Shown: in pieces, positions 6,329-6,449 of the stretch
Layout of the letters: every line of letters begins with the position of its first letter
How positions within the stretch are numbered: the stretch's first letter is position 1
Source: Butyrivibrio sp.
Lineage (GTDB): Bacteria > Bacillota_A > Clostridia > Lachnospirales > Lachnospiraceae
NCBI RefSeq assembly: GCF_024699075.1
Contig: NZ_JAILQF010000155.1
Location: 1-6,449 of the forward strand
Length of the DNA: 6,449 nucleotides
Reading direction: 5' to 3'
Position numbers and translations under genes: made by a program
Notes under the pieces: model-generated
The model's input: only the letters and a program-made list of their open reading frames with translations
What the model was told of the DNA's origin: nothing
The model's database searches: none

Positions 6329-6449
6329 ATGTTTGAGAATATGAGTGAGCAGGAAGCAAGGCAGGAGATATTAAATTCTGTTAGAGCTTACTGCGACAAA
6401 TATCATACTAAAAAAGAATATGAGCATGGTGACAGGATCCCTTATGCAT
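6329..6449 (+). CDS. Probable RfbH-type CDP-4-keto-6-deoxyglucose 3-dehydrase, N-terminal fragment
   Basis: Only 40 codons are visible before the window ends. The ATG at 6329 has AGGAG at 6317-6321, 7 nt upstream. A second in-frame ATG at 6341 is too far from that site. The peptide has an N-terminal helix (EQEARQEILNSVRAYCDKYH), then KKEYEHGDRIPYA, which resembles the opening of RfbH/E1-type proteins, where a similar helix precedes a G-x-x-I-PYA segment before the PLP domain. These enzymes use PMP and an iron-sulfur cluster to remove the C3 hydroxyl of CDP-4-keto-6-deoxyglucose on the way to CDP-3,6-dideoxyhexoses (family knowledge). The cofactor site and cluster cysteines lie beyond the window, so a different DegT-family aminotransferase is possible. 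It is co-oriented with the pseB operon, 103 nt after the acetyltransferase gene. Confidence 0.55.
   Translation, partial: MFENMSEQEARQEILNSVRAYCDKYHTKKEYEHGDRIPYA

Overview
The window looks like part of a surface-polysaccharide or glycoprotein sugar locus from a low-GC Firmicute, most likely a Lachnospiraceae member of the Butyrivibrio/Pseudobutyrivibrio type. This placement is an inference from the AT-rich DNA, the strong AGGAG-type ribosome binding sites, a lipoprotein with a classical Gram-positive-style lipobox and Ser/Thr-rich linker, and the flavour of the protein sequences. No rRNA or other decisive taxonomic marker is present.

Layout. (1) 1-432, plus strand: the C-terminal end of a right-handed beta-helix protein, cut by the window edge. 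(2) 433-605: a convergent intergenic region with a strong hairpin flanked by T-tracts on both strands, probably a bidirectional terminator. (3) 606-2936, minus strand: a two-gene operon. An SGNH-type lipoprotein is transcribed first, followed 45 nt later by a PseC-type UDP-sugar 4-aminotransferase. (4) 2937-3229: a divergent control region with a good extended -10 promoter on the plus strand and a weaker back-to-back candidate on the minus strand. (5) 3230 to the window end, plus strand: a co-oriented run of four genes. These are a PseB-type UDP-GlcNAc 4,6-dehydratase, a mannose-1-phosphate guanylyltransferase-like protein with a C-terminal cupin, a GNAT acetyltransferase with a WRN motif as in PseH, and the first 40 codons of a probable RfbH-type CDP-4-keto-6-deoxyglucose 3-dehydrase.

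How they fit together. PseB, PseC and a PseH-like acetyltransferase would carry UDP-GlcNAc through the first three steps towards pseudaminic acid: inverting 4,6-dehydration, C4 amination and N4 acetylation. PseG, PseI and PseF, needed to finish CMP-pseudaminic acid, are not in the window. The pathway may continue outside it, or the product may be used as a UDP-diamino-trideoxy sugar. The guanylyltransferase-like gene and the RfbH-like gene suggest that GDP- and CDP-activated sugars are made at the same locus, as expected for a complex glycan.

The most unusual item is the SGNH lipoprotein. Its block I reads GDD where the nucleophilic serine of GDS is expected, while the other SGNH blocks look intact. 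I see no CRISPR array, tRNA, rRNA, insertion sequence or phage gene, and no strong evidence for a wholly new system.
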